A stretch of 64,000 bases of DNA from Paenibacillus harenae DSM 16969 (GCF_000422465.1 NZ_KE383843.1:670271-734270); one strand, 5' to 3'. Counted from the stretch's first letter, positions 24,984-34,135 are shown. Notes: generated by a model not told the origin, from the sequence alone. Numbers and translations: made by a program.

Positions 24984-26493
24984 TGTTTAGATCCTCCTTG
25001 TCTTCCTTCGGATGATAGCGTTTAGTGGATCCCGGCTTTAAAAACTTGCTTCGATTTGTCACATATTGATACGAGGCACGGATGAAGCTGTCCGCGAGGT
25101 TACCGGTCCGAAACGGGAAAATCGGAACCAAATAAGGAGTCCCTAACGATTTTAACCGCAACAAATGCCCAAGAAGAACAATGAACCCGACAAAAATGCC
25201 TAGTCCTCCCCAAAGGGCCGCAAGCAGAATAAACGGAAATCGCAAAAGCCGGATCGTATTCGCCATTTTAAAAATGGGAGTCGTGAACGAGGCGAGCGCC
25301 GATAGGGCAACGATGATCAGCAAAATATTGCTCGTCAGCGCCGCGTGAACCGTCGCTTGTCCAATTACGATTCCCCCTACGATCCCTAACGTCTGCCCGA
25401 TTTTAGTAGGCAGCCTCGCTCCGGCCTCCCGCAGCAGCTCGATCGTGATTTCGAGAAAGATCGCCTCTATTACGGGCGGAAACGGAACGTGCTGGCGCGA
25501 TATGATAAGCGGCTCGAGCAAGACCTCCGGCAGCACCTCGAAATGATAGGTTAATGCGGCAACATAAAGCGGCGTGGCGAATATGGAGAAAACAACGCTC
25601 ATAAGTCGAATGATACGGAAGAAGGTTCCGAGTATCCAAGGCAAATAATAGTCCTCCGGCGAAATAAAAAAGTCCAAAAAAGTAGACGGGCCGGTAATCA
25701 CGTAGGGCGAATTGTCAGAGAAAACGGCGACTTGACCGGATATGATCGCATAGATAACGCGATCCACCCTTTCCGTCGATAGAAACAGCGGGAACGGCGT
25801 ATTGGAGTTGTCCGAGATGATTTGATCAAGTATCGAGCTGTCAAATATTACATCAAAATCAATCGCTTTAAGCCGCTGTCGAACCGTCTGCACGTGCCTT
25901 GGATTCGTTACTCCGTCTAAGTACGCAATAATAACCTTTGTATTGGACAAGGTTCCGACCGTTATTTCCTCAAGCACTAATTCCGGTACGGCGATTTGCT
26001 GTCTTAACAGGTGAATATTGATGTCTATATTTTCCACGAAGCCGATTTTAGGCCCAACGACGCTAAATTCATTTTCGGTTTCGTTGCTCAGGCGATGGCC
26101 CTGCTCCGTTTTCACGTTAACCAGGATAAACTCCTGTTCCGCTTCGTTCAACTGAATGACGGCATAGCCTTTTATCAGCTTTTTCTCCGCTTCGGCTGCC
26201 TCATGGGTCACCTTCACCTCATCTAACGGGATGATGCTTTTAATATCTTGCAGGTTCTTTATATGTTCGATATTTTTTTGAATTTCCGATACGAGGTAAC
26301 GGTTTATTTTCAAGCCATCCACAAGCGATTGATAATAGCTGATTCGTATCCCGACGGAATCGTCGTCCTCGATCGGAGAGAATTGATGAAAATCGCTGGA
26401 TTTGCTTGCATATTGAAAAACCTCGGCGATCGTTGTCCGAGCGTTATTGCTTGAATTAACCGAATCCATAACAGGTCCATTATGCCGCTTCAT
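24976..26493 (-). CDS. Spore germination protein GerA family
   Basis: The protein is 505 residues from ATG 26493, which has AAGGAG eight bases upstream; an upstream ATG at 26535 overlaps the predicted -10 element. The soluble N-terminal half (residues ~25-280) includes I-I-A-Y-L-D-G-V-T-N-P, the GerA hallmark. Four to five membrane helices follow at residues ~285-450, with P-F-P-P-V-I-E-A-I-F-L-E between them. It is the first gene of the A-C-B receptor operon. Expression in the forespore is implied by the upstream sigma-G-like promoter. Confidence 0.94.
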   Translation of the reverse strand: MKRHNGPVMDSVNSSNNARTTIAEVFQYASKSSDFHQFSPIEDDDSVGIRISYYQSLVDGLKINRYLVSEIQKNIEHIKNLQDIKSIIPLDEVKVTHEAAEAEKKLIKGYAVIQLNEAEQEFILVNVKTEQGHRLSNETENEFSVVGPKIGFVENIDINIHLLRQQIAVPELVLEEITVGTLSNTKVIIAYLDGVTNPRHVQTVRQRLKAIDFDVIFDSSILDQIISDNSNTPFPLFLSTERVDRVIYAIISGQVAVFSDNSPYVITGPSTFLDFFISPEDYYLPWILGTFFRIIRLMSVVFSIFATPLYVAALTYHFEVLPEVLLEPLIISRQHVPFPPVIEAIFLEITIELLREAGARLPTKIGQTLGIVGGIVIGQATVHAALTSNILLIIVALSALASFTTPIFKMANTIRLLRFPFILLAALWGGLGIFVGFIVLLGHLLRLKSLGTPYLVPIFPFRTGNLADSFIRASYQYVTNRSKFLKPGSTKRYHPKEDKEDLNNE

Positions 26494-26532
26494 AGTCTGC
26501 TCCTTGCCTACACCTGTAGTATGAGTTAACAC

Positions 26533-26562
26533 CATTATGTTCGGTGATCCCAGAATCCATAC
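26533..26562 (-). promoter_or_regulatory. Sigma-G-like promoter of the germination operon
   Basis: On the minus strand GTATG (26558-26562) and CATAATG (26533-26539) are 18 bases apart, close to the published sigma-G form (GHATR and CATNHTA, 17-18 spacer). The location about 40 bases before the gerA start fits. Confidence 0.5.
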
Positions 26563-26656
26563 ATTCCTCGGGCAGCTGCTTTTTGGTTTTCATTCCGCGA
26601 TATGGTAAGGTAAGGCTGTGCAATCATCTCATCCCTGAAGAGGAGGTCGTTTAGCA

Positions 26657-28036
26657 ATGGCCAGTCAAACCGGCGCCATCGTACAGCAATCCTTAAACGC
26701 ATTAATGGGAGACGAAGCATTTCTGCCGAACTTGCAGGAGCAGGCCCGCGAGCAGGCATTTCTATCGCTGGCCGCGATCCTTTCCACGCCCAATAAAGTT
26801 CACAAAGCGTTTCTCCGCATCACGGCGGACAGCGGCAATGTCGTGCGGATTCCTGCTTATCGGATTCAGCATAACGATACGCTCGGCCCGTACAAAGGAG
26901 GCATCCGCTTCCATGAATCGGTCAGCGAAGAGGAGGTAACGAATCTCGCAGCGCTTATGACGCTCAAGAATGCGCTTCACGAAGTGCCTTTTGGCGGGGG
27001 CAAGGGCGGGGTCGTCATTAACCCGCGCCAATATTCCGCGAAGGAGCTTTATCTCATTTGCAAAAAATACGTGCAATATTTCAGTGACGTGCTCGGTCCC
27101 GACAAGGATATTCCCGCGCCGGATATGGGCACGGGCGAACGCGAGATGGACTGGATGATGGCGGAATACAAGAGTATCCATCCCGGCCAGCCTTATCTCG
27201 GCAGCTTTACGGGCAAAAGCGTAATCAACGGCGGCTCCTTGGGCCGCAGGGAGGCGACGGGCAAGGGCGTTTATTTCACATTCCGATACATGATCCACGA
27301 TTTTCTTAAGGCGCAGAGCAGCTGGCTGTCCGGCAGCGATAATCCGTTCGTGCAAACCGCGATCGCCCATTCGGGCCGTCCGCTGACGATTGCGGTGCAG
27401 GGCTTCGGCAATGTCGGCTCTGTCGCAGCGCTTGAGGCATACAAATGCACATATCTGCACAATAAAGTGACGGCGGTCAGCGACCGTAACGTGACGCTCT
27501 ACAACCCGGACGGATTATCGATCCCGGCTTTAATCGATTACGCCGCGCAGCATCAAGGCGACCTGCCTGTAACCGAAGACGCGCTTGCCTCGCTTGGACT
27601 GAAAGCCCAAATTTTGGGGCGCGAGGCCGTGCTCTATTTAGATGTCGACGTACTCATTCTTGCCGCGCTCGAGGAACAGATCCGCAAGGATAATGTCGGC
27701 CAGGTGAAGGCGCGCATCATTGTGGAAGGCGCCAACGCGCCGGTTACGGGCGAAGCCGACGTAACGCTATCTTCGCGCGGGACGATCATTATCCCGGATA
27801 TATTAGCGAATGCGGGCGGCGTCATCGTCTCTTATTTCGAATGGCTGCAGGGACGCGAGACGCAGTTCTACACCGAGGAAGAGGTGCACAAGCTGCTGTA
27901 TGACAAAATGCAAAAAACGTTAAACGGTATTTTGCCCGTCTTCTTCGGCGACCCGCACCCGCTTCGCCAGAATTGCTACATTCAGGCCGTCATGAAGCTG
28001 TCTACCATGCTGTACCGCCAAGGCAAGCTTTATTGA
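26657..28036 (+). CDS. Glutamate dehydrogenase (Glu/Leu/Phe/Val dehydrogenase family)
   Basis: The 459-residue protein has the substrate-site motif P-F-G-G-G-K-G-G-V near residue 115 with its catalytic-region lysine, P-A-P-D-M-G-T near residue 155, the dinucleotide motif G-F-G-N-V-G near residue 250 and E-G-A-N-A-P near residue 355. It would interconvert glutamate and 2-oxoglutarate. It is somewhat longer than the ~425-residue RocG/GudB enzymes, with an insert in the cofactor domain (around residues 215-240, near Q-S-S-W-L-S-G-S-D-N). The ribosome site is AGGAGGT. It is divergent from the ger operon and followed by a strong terminator. The choice of NAD or NADP is not certain. Confidence 0.9.
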   Translation: MASQTGAIVQQSLNALMGDEAFLPNLQEQAREQAFLSLAAILSTPNKVHKAFLRITADSGNVVRIPAYRIQHNDTLGPYKGGIRFHESVSEEEVTNLAALMTLKNALHEVPFGGGKGGVVINPRQYSAKELYLICKKYVQYFSDVLGPDKDIPAPDMGTGEREMDWMMAEYKSIHPGQPYLGSFTGKSVINGGSLGRREATGKGVYFTFRYMIHDFLKAQSSWLSGSDNPFVQTAIAHSGRPLTIAVQGFGNVGSVAALEAYKCTYLHNKVTAVSDRNVTLYNPDGLSIPALIDYAAQHQGDLPVTEDALASLGLKAQILGREAVLYLDVDVLILAALEEQIRKDNVGQVKARIIVEGANAPVTGEADVTLSSRGTIIIPDILANAGGVIVSYFEWLQGRETQFYTEEEVHKLLYDKMQKTLNGILPVFFGDPHPLRQNCYIQAVMKLSTMLYRQGKLY

Positions 28037-28038
28037 AA

Positions 28039-28081
28039 AAAGGGCAAACCATCGCATAAGAAGCGGCGGTTTGCCCTTTAA
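28039..28081 (+). terminator. Intrinsic terminator after glutamate dehydrogenase
   Basis: The inverted repeat AAAGGGCAAACC / GGTTTGCCCTTT flanks an 18-base loop directly after the stop codon. The A-rich and T-rich flanks would let it work in both directions. Confidence 0.85.
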
Positions 28082-28185
28082 ACTTTTAAAAAATATTATT
28101 AAACGGAAAAACTCCCTATAAAACACTTGCATTCTAGAAGGAGAACTTCCGGCTATTTATGACTTTATTGCCAATGAGCGCGGTG

Positions 28186-29520
28186 CTACTCCTGTACGTA
28201 ACGGTTGATCACTTCTACCAGCAAATCGTTCAGCAGCTTTACCTCATATTCACCGACGGCCGGCTCCAGATGATCGCCGCCGATGCCGCTGTCATCCGTC
28301 AGGAAAAGGTACGTGCCGCCTGTCGCAACTGACATGAAACGAAGCAAATATTCCGTATCCGCACTCACGCCGCTGGAGGCCACAGGAATGATGCGGATGC
28401 CCTGCGCTGCCGCCTCTTCCGTTAGCTGCTGCACTTCGTCAATGATCTGCGGATCGTCATGCGGCGGCGCATCCAGCACGAGAAACAGCAGCCGGGCGCG
28501 TGCCTCCCCGCTCCATTCATGCTTATGAATCGCGTCGCGCAGCGCCTGATCGACGGCTTCCGGATAGTCGCCGCCGCCTTTCGCTTGCTGCTTGCTGAAC
28601 TGCTCGGTCACTTTATTGACATCCGTCGTGAACGGATACGGCTTTACTATATAATCATCATACTTATCCCTGTAGAAATTCGCGCTAAGCCGGATGTCAA
28701 GCTGATTCGCATGCTCATCGGATACGCGATTGACCACATCCTTAAGCTCCGCCTCCAAGTAGTTCAGCTCATCCTCCATCGAGCCGGTCGTGTCAACGAC
28801 GAACATGAGATCCACCTGATCGGACAGCCGCGCTCCTTTGCCCAGATCGACCTTGACCGTTTCCTGCTGCGGAATGTCAAGCTCCTGCGTCGTTTTTGTT
28901 TCTTGGGCCGCATTAACCTGTACCGTGTATCGGCCTTGGTTCGCGGTATCCCGCTCATACAGTCCCGAATAGACGTAAGCTCTGCCTTCCGTATTCGTAC
29001 GCGCTTTCCAGATCGTCTGCTTGCCGGCCTTCAACTGAACAGCCGCATCCGATACCGCTTTCCCGTTAGCGGTTACGACTACCTCAAGACGGTAAAAATT
29101 CCAGAAGCCCCATAGCCGCTTGCTTTCATCTCCCTCCTGACTGTTCAGCAAATTGCCGAACCGCTCCCAGGCGGCCAAATCATCCCACTCGCCGGCCGTT
29201 AATTGACCGGCCTGCATCTCGCGGTCCGGATTCGGATATCCGCGCTTTCCGCCGCCCTTCTCTTTTGTAGGCTCGCTTACGGATGAGCGGTCTTCTTCGG
29301 ATGAGGTCGTGGATTGGTCTTCTGTCTCCGCTTTACCGGCAGCCGATTCGCCTTCGGATGGCGCGCTATCCGTTGAATTTCCGTCTGAATAGTCTCCCGC
29401 GTCATTCTGTGACGATGAGCAGCCGCTTAGCGTTAATATAACCGCAAGCAGAATCGCGATCATCAAGCTCGTGCCTTTTTTTAACCTGCTGTAACCTTTG
29501 AACGATTGACCCGCCTTCAT
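28186..29520 (-). CDS. Lipoprotein with von Willebrand factor A domain
   Basis: The 444-residue protein has a long n-region, a hydrophobic segment and the lipobox L-S-G-C near residues 31-34, so it should be anchored outside the membrane. A low-complexity S/E/T-rich spacer (residues ~35-95) is followed by a carboxypeptidase-like beta domain (~145-220) and a VWA domain (~235-420). The MIDAS motif is D-T-T-G-S-M near residue 243, with T/D partners such as V-L-D-A-P-P-H-D-D near 350. VWA lipoproteins mediate metal-dependent protein contacts. The partner is unknown and no neighbour suggests one. Confidence 0.85.
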   Translation of the reverse strand: MKAGQSFKGYSRLKKGTSLMIAILLAVILTLSGCSSSQNDAGDYSDGNSTDSAPSEGESAAGKAETEDQSTTSSEEDRSSVSEPTKEKGGGKRGYPNPDREMQAGQLTAGEWDDLAAWERFGNLLNSQEGDESKRLWGFWNFYRLEVVVTANGKAVSDAAVQLKAGKQTIWKARTNTEGRAYVYSGLYERDTANQGRYTVQVNAAQETKTTQELDIPQQETVKVDLGKGARLSDQVDLMFVVDTTGSMEDELNYLEAELKDVVNRVSDEHANQLDIRLSANFYRDKYDDYIVKPYPFTTDVNKVTEQFSKQQAKGGGDYPEAVDQALRDAIHKHEWSGEARARLLFLVLDAPPHDDPQIIDEVQQLTEEAAAQGIRIIPVASSGVSADTEYLLRFMSVATGGTYLFLTDDSGIGGDHLEPAVGEYEVKLLNDLLVEVINRYVQE

Positions 29521-29673
29521 CCATTCAGCCCCTTTTATTTGTATTTGATAATCTGACGGTGACTATTTTACAAATGTTGCATCTATGGGCGGTTAACATT
29601 ACAATCGGATTCAGGCATGCGGCGAGTAAAGCTCGGACTGCCTGTCAAGCAATGTATACGGGAGGACCTTATC

Positions 29674-29988
29674 GTGGAAACATTTGAACTTATCGCACTC
29701 GAAATATCATACCAGCAGCATACGAAGCCGCTCTCCTTCACATCCGCTGAGCTTGTCCGCGTGACGGAATACGGCAGCCGCCTATGGTATGTCGATCTTA
29801 ACGGATTGGGCGACCGCGAGCTGCTGGCCTGGTTCGGGCAAAGCGAGGACATAGAGGTGCAGTTGACAGCCGTTGCGGGAGGCGGCCAAGTCTTTCGGGG
29901 CAAAGGTTTTTTTCATCCGAACGAGCTTCATCGAGCGGCAGCCATTCGCGGCGACGGCGAGCTTATCGAGCAGCACGAGCAGGCCTAG
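29674..29988 (+). CDS. Small conserved-looking protein of unknown function (104 residues)
   Basis: I do not recognise the family. I chose GTG at 29674 because GGAGG lies eight bases upstream; an in-frame ATG at 29617 has no ribosome site. The protein is mixed alpha/beta (F-E-L-I-A-L-E-I-S-Y, R-L-W-Y-V-D-L-N, I-E-V-Q-L-T-A-V), with a glycine-rich G-G-G-Q-V-F-R-G-K-G turn and an acidic, His-containing tail. No signal peptide or membrane segment is seen. It is a lone gene, divergent from the VWA lipoprotein and followed by a bidirectional terminator. Confidence 0.65.
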   Translation: METFELIALEISYQQHTKPLSFTSAELVRVTEYGSRLWYVDLNGLGDRELLAWFGQSEDIEVQLTAVAGGGQVFRGKGFFHPNELHRAAAIRGDGELIEQHEQA

Positions 29989-30067
29989 CAGGCGGATGCT
30001 TCACTGAATCATTCGCTGCACGCACGTAATACAGTTGCATGGAGCAGATGCGCCATCCGTCATGTAA

Positions 30068-30109
30068 AAAGCTGCCCAAAGGTCATCATTTTGACCTTCG
30101 GGCAGCTTT
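30068..30109. terminator. Bidirectional intrinsic terminator
   Basis: A stem of AAAGCTGCCC / GGGCAGCTTT encloses a second stem AAGGTCA / TGACCTT. It lies between the convergent 104-residue gene and the aldolase gene and has A and T runs on the two sides. Confidence 0.85.
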
Positions 30110-30119
30110 GTTGTCCGGT

Positions 30120-31085
30120 TTATTTTTTGCTGTGCGCGATCTCCGGTGTCGTAAGACGGTCGTAGAATTCCACGCCTTTGTCTTTGTCTTCCGAGCTGCG
30201 AAGCGCCATTGCGGAACGCGGGTGCTCATCCAAAATGCCTGTAATCATGTAAGGGATGATGTAGCCCCATTCTTCCTTCTCGCGAAGCGGAATCATAAAT
30301 TTCTCGATCATGTCGAGAACGGGACGGATGTTGTATTTCGTGTTCTGAAGCTCGGCTACAAGCAGCTCCGTATTGCAGTTGCCGGCCGCGCGGCCCATGC
30401 CGTATACGGAAGAATCAAGCAGCTCGACGCCATTCTCCGCCGCAAGCAGCGTGTTCGCAAATGCCAGCTGCATATTGTTGTGCGCATGAACCCCGAGACG
30501 CTTGTTCGGCAAATGCTGCTTAAATTTATCGACAAGATAGTTCATGTCATTCGGCTTCAAGCTGCCATACGAGTCAACGATGTATACCACGTCTACGACG
30601 CTCTCGTTGATCAGCTGGAACGCTTCGACAAGCTGGTTCTCCATCACATTCGAGAGCGCCATAATGTTAAGCGTCGTCTCGTAGCCGCGTTCGTGGAACA
30701 CATTCACGAGCTCCAGCGCCTTATCGACGTCCTGGATATAGCAGGCAACGCGGATCAGGTCAAGCAAGCTCTCGCTGCGCGGCAAAATGTCGTTCTCATC
30801 CACGCGGCCGATATCAACAAGCGCGGAAAGCTTCGTATTGCCTTTGTTCGGGATGACTTTCTTCAAGAAATCATCGTTCAGAAAACGCCAAGGGCCTGCG
30901 CTTTCGGCTCCTTTGAGCAGTTTCGGTGAGTTTTTGTAGCCGATTTCCATATAATCGACGCCTGCTTCGTTCAAGCTCTCGTACAAATGCTGAACGAACT
31001 CGACGCTAAAATCCCAATTATTTACGAGTCCGCCGTCGCGGACCGTGCAGTCAACAATTTTGCAATGGCTCGTTTTAGATTGCAT
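30120..31085 (-). CDS. DRE-TIM aldolase (HMGL-like / 4-hydroxy-2-oxovalerate aldolase-like)
   Basis: The 321-residue TIM-barrel protein has the DRE-TIM metal motif D-C-T-V-R-D-G-G at residues 12-19 (normally D-x-T-L-R-D-G) and the second metal site G-V-H-A-H-N-N near residues 200-206. A catalytic-region segment, G-M-G-R-A-A-G-N-C-N-T-E, lies near residue 230. The family cleaves or joins 2-oxo acids using a divalent metal. The native substrate is not evident. No aldehyde dehydrogenase partner is adjacent, so a classic meta-cleavage role is unlikely. The upstream gene on the same strand is an unrelated lipoprotein. Confidence 0.8.
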   Translation of the reverse strand: MQSKTSHCKIVDCTVRDGGLVNNWDFSVEFVQHLYESLNEAGVDYMEIGYKNSPKLLKGAESAGPWRFLNDDFLKKVIPNKGNTKLSALVDIGRVDENDILPRSESLLDLIRVACYIQDVDKALELVNVFHERGYETTLNIMALSNVMENQLVEAFQLINESVVDVVYIVDSYGSLKPNDMNYLVDKFKQHLPNKRLGVHAHNNMQLAFANTLLAAENGVELLDSSVYGMGRAAGNCNTELLVAELQNTKYNIRPVLDMIEKFMIPLREKEEWGYIIPYMITGILDEHPRSAMALRSSEDKDKGVEFYDRLTTPEIAHSKK

Positions 31086-31174
31086 GCGTTGTTACTCCTT
31101 TTATTGTGAACATGAGTTCAGTTTTTTTTCATTTTACTTGAAAAGGAAATAGAACGCAAAGTGTTTTTGTCGGA

Positions 31175-32215
31175 TTATAGCGATATCAGTAACTTCTCCG
31201 CCTCTGCCGTCAGACCGTCGCGGAACTCCTTAACGGAAGGCAAATCGGTAAGTTCTCCATCCTTCTCCTCAACGACCCGCTCATCGGTTTCTGCAAGCAG
31301 GGTCAGGAATTTTGCCGTTAATCGGCCCGTTGCGGAATCGGCTGCATCCGCTACCGTGGTCATATAGCTCGTTTTGACTTCTTCCTGCAGCTTAAGGGTT
31401 TCACTATCGTAAATCGGAGAGTTGATCTGTCCATTCAAATATATGGTCAAATACCGTTCCAGGTAGAGGATCTTCACTTCTTCGCGCTCCGGCGAATCTT
31501 TATATTTCGCGAGGTATTGCTCCGCAAGCAGCGTACGGTCCGCTAATTCATCCCAAGTAACGGCAAGTCCGCCGTCTTTCACCGTCGCCTTATCGGATTC
31601 AGCCGCTTTCAGCTCGATGTAGGCGTTCATCGGCTCCGACAGCTGCTTCCCGTAGCTCTTCTGGAAGCCGTAATCGACGATCGGATAGATTGAGGCTTCT
31701 ACGATTTCCAGCTTGTAGCCGCCCTTGTAAGCGTCCTGCGCCAGCTTCCTCGCCGCTTCATCTTTTATCGCTGCCGCGGACTCCTTCGTAATCGGCCACT
31801 TCTCTTCCAACAAAGCTTTCTGTATTCCCGTTGCAAAGAAAGGTTCTTGCGCCGCTTCCAGGTTCGTATCATAGTATTCGTGTAATTGACGCAGCATAGC
31901 GTCGGCCGTCACCGGGTTCGCGTCAGCAATATGCCCGTCAATGAATGCCGTTATAGCCGAAGCGTCAGAAGCGTCTTTGACAACGGCTTCGAGCTGGCTC
32001 AGCAGTTCCCGATCCTCTTTCCCGCCGTCTGTCCGGGCAGGAGGAGCTTCACTCGTTGCCGGAGGGGTAGCTGAATGGGGTCCTGTGTTATTATTCCCCG
32101 CATTCCCGTTATCACCCGCGCCGCAGCCCGATACTATCAATACTGCCGCCAATGAAATCCCGATCAATACTCTCTTCCACTTCGAGGATATTATAAGACC
32201 CTCATTCTTCATCAT
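31175..32215 (-). CDS. Lipoprotein of unknown function, mostly helical
   Basis: I do not recognise the family. The 346-residue protein has a signal peptide with lipobox V-S-G-C near residues 28-31, a G/N/T/P-rich linker (~32-62) and a helical body of ~280 residues rich in A, K, E and L with repeated A-D-x-A-D patterns. It should sit on the outer face of the membrane. It is isolated by a strong bidirectional terminator upstream (32299-32337), with 89 bp to the aldolase gene downstream, which it may be co-transcribed with. Confidence 0.8.
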   Translation of the reverse strand: MMKNEGLIISSKWKRVLIGISLAAVLIVSGCGAGDNGNAGNNNTGPHSATPPATSEAPPARTDGGKEDRELLSQLEAVVKDASDASAITAFIDGHIADANPVTADAMLRQLHEYYDTNLEAAQEPFFATGIQKALLEEKWPITKESAAAIKDEAARKLAQDAYKGGYKLEIVEASIYPIVDYGFQKSYGKQLSEPMNAYIELKAAESDKATVKDGGLAVTWDELADRTLLAEQYLAKYKDSPEREEVKILYLERYLTIYLNGQINSPIYDSETLKLQEEVKTSYMTTVADAADSATGRLTAKFLTLLAETDERVVEEKDGELTDLPSVKEFRDGLTAEAEKLLISL

Positions 32216-32298
32216 CCATCCATCCCTTCATCTCTATACGTTTAAAAAGCTTCGCATATATAAAGACGTCTTGGCCTCGAAAAATGTTAGCAAGCAAA

Positions 32299-32337
32299 AT
32301 AAACCATTTTCCCGCTTCGCGGTAAAATGGTTTATTA
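32299..32337. terminator. Long perfect hairpin terminator, bidirectional
   Basis: AATAAACCATTTT / AAAATGGTTTATT is a perfect 13-bp stem continuing into CCGC-TTC-GCGG. It lies after the RibA-type gene (minus strand) and before the lipoprotein gene. Confidence 0.85.
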
Positions 32338-32362
32338 CTTGATCTGAGCCCGATTATAGAGC

Positions 32363-33109
32363 TTATTTGACAATCTTTTGCGGCTCCATGCCGAAGTGGC
32401 CGGAACGATTCATCTTCGTTTGGAGATACTTCTCGTTATATACGGACGCGTTGCCCCACAGCGGCACCCGGCCCGCGACGTTCATACCGGCGCTGCGCAG
32501 CGCGTCCACCTTGCGGGGATTATTCGTAATGATCGACACCGGAAGTCGGCGCAGCAGCTTCAGAACGGCGATCGCCTCTCCGTAATCGCGGCCATCGTCG
32601 GCGAAGCCGAGCTCCGTGTTCGCGTCAACGGTATCGAGACCTTCCTCCTGCAGCAGGTAGGCTAACGCTTTGCTGAACAACCCGATCCCCCGTCCTTCGT
32701 GATTGGCCAAATAGAACAGGGCGCCTGATCCGTGCTCCGCGATAATGCGCATCGATTGCTTTAATTGGAAGCCGCAGTCGCATCTTGCGCTTCCGAATAT
32801 ATCGCCCGTATGGCAGATGCTGTGCATCCGTATGAGCGCATCCGCGTTATTTTCAAAGTCGCCGTATACGAGTACGCTCGATTGCTGGAGGTCCGCATAG
32901 GAGATACGATTCAAATCTTCAACCAGCCGCTCCGCGGACCGTTCCTCTCCCGCTTCTCTCCGAAGCCAGCTGTACCAGTGAAAAATTTTCGTCTCGCCGT
33001 CGAGCTCGACAGGCAGCTTAACCGGGCCGACCACGTAAATATCGTCTCCGCCATGCTGCGTCCGTTTTATTTTATCTTTAATAATGGCTGCAATGTTTGG
33101 TTTAATCAT
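32363..33109 (-). CDS. ribA: GTP cyclohydrolase II (RibA-type, stand-alone)
   Basis: The 248-residue protein has the zinc-binding cysteines C-H-T-G-D-I-F-G-S-A-R-C-D-C near residues 95-108, the catalytic L-A-N-H-E-G-R-G-I-G-L near 132-142 and I-I-T-N-N-P-R-K near 193. It opens GTP to start riboflavin synthesis. It is the single-domain form without the RibB half that B. subtilis RibA carries. There is no rib operon or FMN riboswitch nearby, so it may be a second copy serving another pathway. About 40 extra residues precede the usual N-terminus. Confidence 0.9.
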   Translation of the reverse strand: MIKPNIAAIIKDKIKRTQHGGDDIYVVGPVKLPVELDGETKIFHWYSWLRREAGEERSAERLVEDLNRISYADLQQSSVLVYGDFENNADALIRMHSICHTGDIFGSARCDCGFQLKQSMRIIAEHGSGALFYLANHEGRGIGLFSKALAYLLQEEGLDTVDANTELGFADDGRDYGEAIAVLKLLRRLPVSIITNNPRKVDALRSAGMNVAGRVPLWGNASVYNEKYLQTKMNRSGHFGMEPQKIVK

Positions 33110-33141
33110 GCGGTTACACCTTCTTTGGAAATAAGTATAGT

Positions 33142-33906
33142 TTAAAATTGCATCGACAAATAGCTCAATGTTCCAAATTCATAGCTGCGGTATATAACCT
33201 TAGGAGTACTTGCCGGATTGCCGGCCCCCATCGCGATATAGAGAGGAACAAAATGCTCTGCGCGCGGTACTGCCAGTTTAGCATGCGGCGCAAGCTGTTC
33301 ATACTGGAATAACGAACCGGTATCCCGGGTATTCATTTTCTCGATAAGCCACTCGTCAAATTCGACCGCCCAGCTCTCCGGCTCCTTCTGTCCCCACTTG
33401 ACCATACGCAGATTATGAACGGTGACGCCGCTTCCGATCAGTAAAATACGATGCGAGCTTAAACTTCTCAGCGCTTCTCCGATCTTGTACTGCTCCTCCG
33501 CGGAACGGTACGGATTGACCGATGCTTGCACGACCGGCACATCCGCCTTCGGAAACATATGCTTCAGCATCGTCCATGAGCCGTGGTCCAGCCCGCGGTC
33601 CCGGTCATATTCGACGGGAATGCCGCTGCCGCCCAGCAGTCGTCCGACAAGCGCCGCCGTCTCGGTTGAGCCTTTGGCCGGATATTGGACTTGATACAGC
33701 TCATCCGGAAATCCGTGAAAATCATAAATCGTTTCGTACTCATCGTCCTTCGACGAGATCGTGATCGCTTCGGTTTCCCAGTGAGCCGTAAAAATAACGA
33801 TAGCATCCGGCTTCAGCTCCGCTCCGGTTTGCGCAAGAAACTTACTATATTCATTTTGCTCAACGGCAAGCATAGGCGATCCGTGCGCAAGAAATAAAGG
33901 CTTCAT
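33142..33906 (-). CDS. DODA/LigB-type extradiol ring-opening dioxygenase-like protein
   Basis: The 254-residue protein matches the class III (LigB/YgiD/DODA) family. Metal-ligand histidines are in F-L-A-H-G-S-P near residue 8 and F-T-A-H-W-E near residue 43, D-H-G-S-W near 108 and S-G-V-T-V-H-N near 168. Members open catechol-type rings or act on DOPA. It is transcribed divergently from an HxlR regulator, an arrangement known for quinone- or catechol-responsive detoxification genes (YodB/CatR). A role in quinone or catechol defence is therefore likely. Confidence 0.85.
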   Translation of the reverse strand: MKPLFLAHGSPMLAVEQNEYSKFLAQTGAELKPDAIVIFTAHWETEAITISSKDDEYETIYDFHGFPDELYQVQYPAKGSTETAALVGRLLGGSGIPVEYDRDRGLDHGSWTMLKHMFPKADVPVVQASVNPYRSAEEQYKIGEALRSLSSHRILLIGSGVTVHNLRMVKWGQKEPESWAVEFDEWLIEKMNTRDTGSLFQYEQLAPHAKLAVPRAEHFVPLYIAMGAGNPASTPKVIYRSYEFGTLSYLSMQF

Positions 33907-33929
33907 CCAGTTTCCTCCTCTACATACAC

Positions 33930-33942
33930 TTACTATTTGTAA
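33930..33942. promoter_or_regulatory. TTAC-N5-GTAA palindrome, likely HxlR operator
   Basis: The perfect dyad TTAC-TATTT-GTAA lies immediately downstream of the dioxygenase -10 element. Its place, beside a divergent HxlR gene, suggests it is the operator. This is inferred from position only. Confidence 0.45.
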
Positions 33943-33945
33943 CTA

Positions 33946-33974
33946 ATTATAATTTTACAACTTAAGATAGTCAA
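33946..33974 (-). promoter_or_regulatory. Strong sigma-A promoter of the dioxygenase gene
   Basis: On the minus strand TTGACT (33969-33974) and TATAAT (33946-33951) have an exact 17-base spacer. A TTAC-TATTT-GTAA palindrome just downstream (33930-33942) would overlap the start region and is a good repressor site. Confidence 0.75.
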
Positions 33975-33998
33975 GTAATTAACATTATCCAGGTGTGC

Positions 33999-34027
33999 TT
34001 GTATATATATGATATTGGAGTTATACT
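33999..34027 (+). promoter_or_regulatory. Sigma-A-like promoter of the hxlR-type gene
   Basis: TTGTAT (33999-34004) and TATACT (34022-34027) are 17 bases apart. Transcription from here gives a leader of about 120 bases holding one hairpin (34054-34075) and the nested palindromes at 34091-34135. Confidence 0.55.
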
Positions 34028-34053
34028 GTGGGGAACAAGCATAAACGGGTGTC

Positions 34054-34135
34054 GGCGTCCTTGTCAGAGGACGCCAACCGTTTCGTAGAGAATTCTAAGC
34101 GCATATAAGTACTGAACTTATAAATTCTTAGAATT
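34054..34135 (+). promoter_or_regulatory. Structured leader: hairpin plus two nested palindromes
   Basis: GGCGTCC / GGACGCC (34054-34075) forms one hairpin. Downstream, AATTCTAAG (34091-34099) pairs with CTTAGAATT (34127-34135) and encloses TATAAGT-ACTGA-ACTTATA (34104-34122). The last arm ends six bases before the ribosome site. It could be a repressor operator, an RNA switch, or both. Confidence 0.6.
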
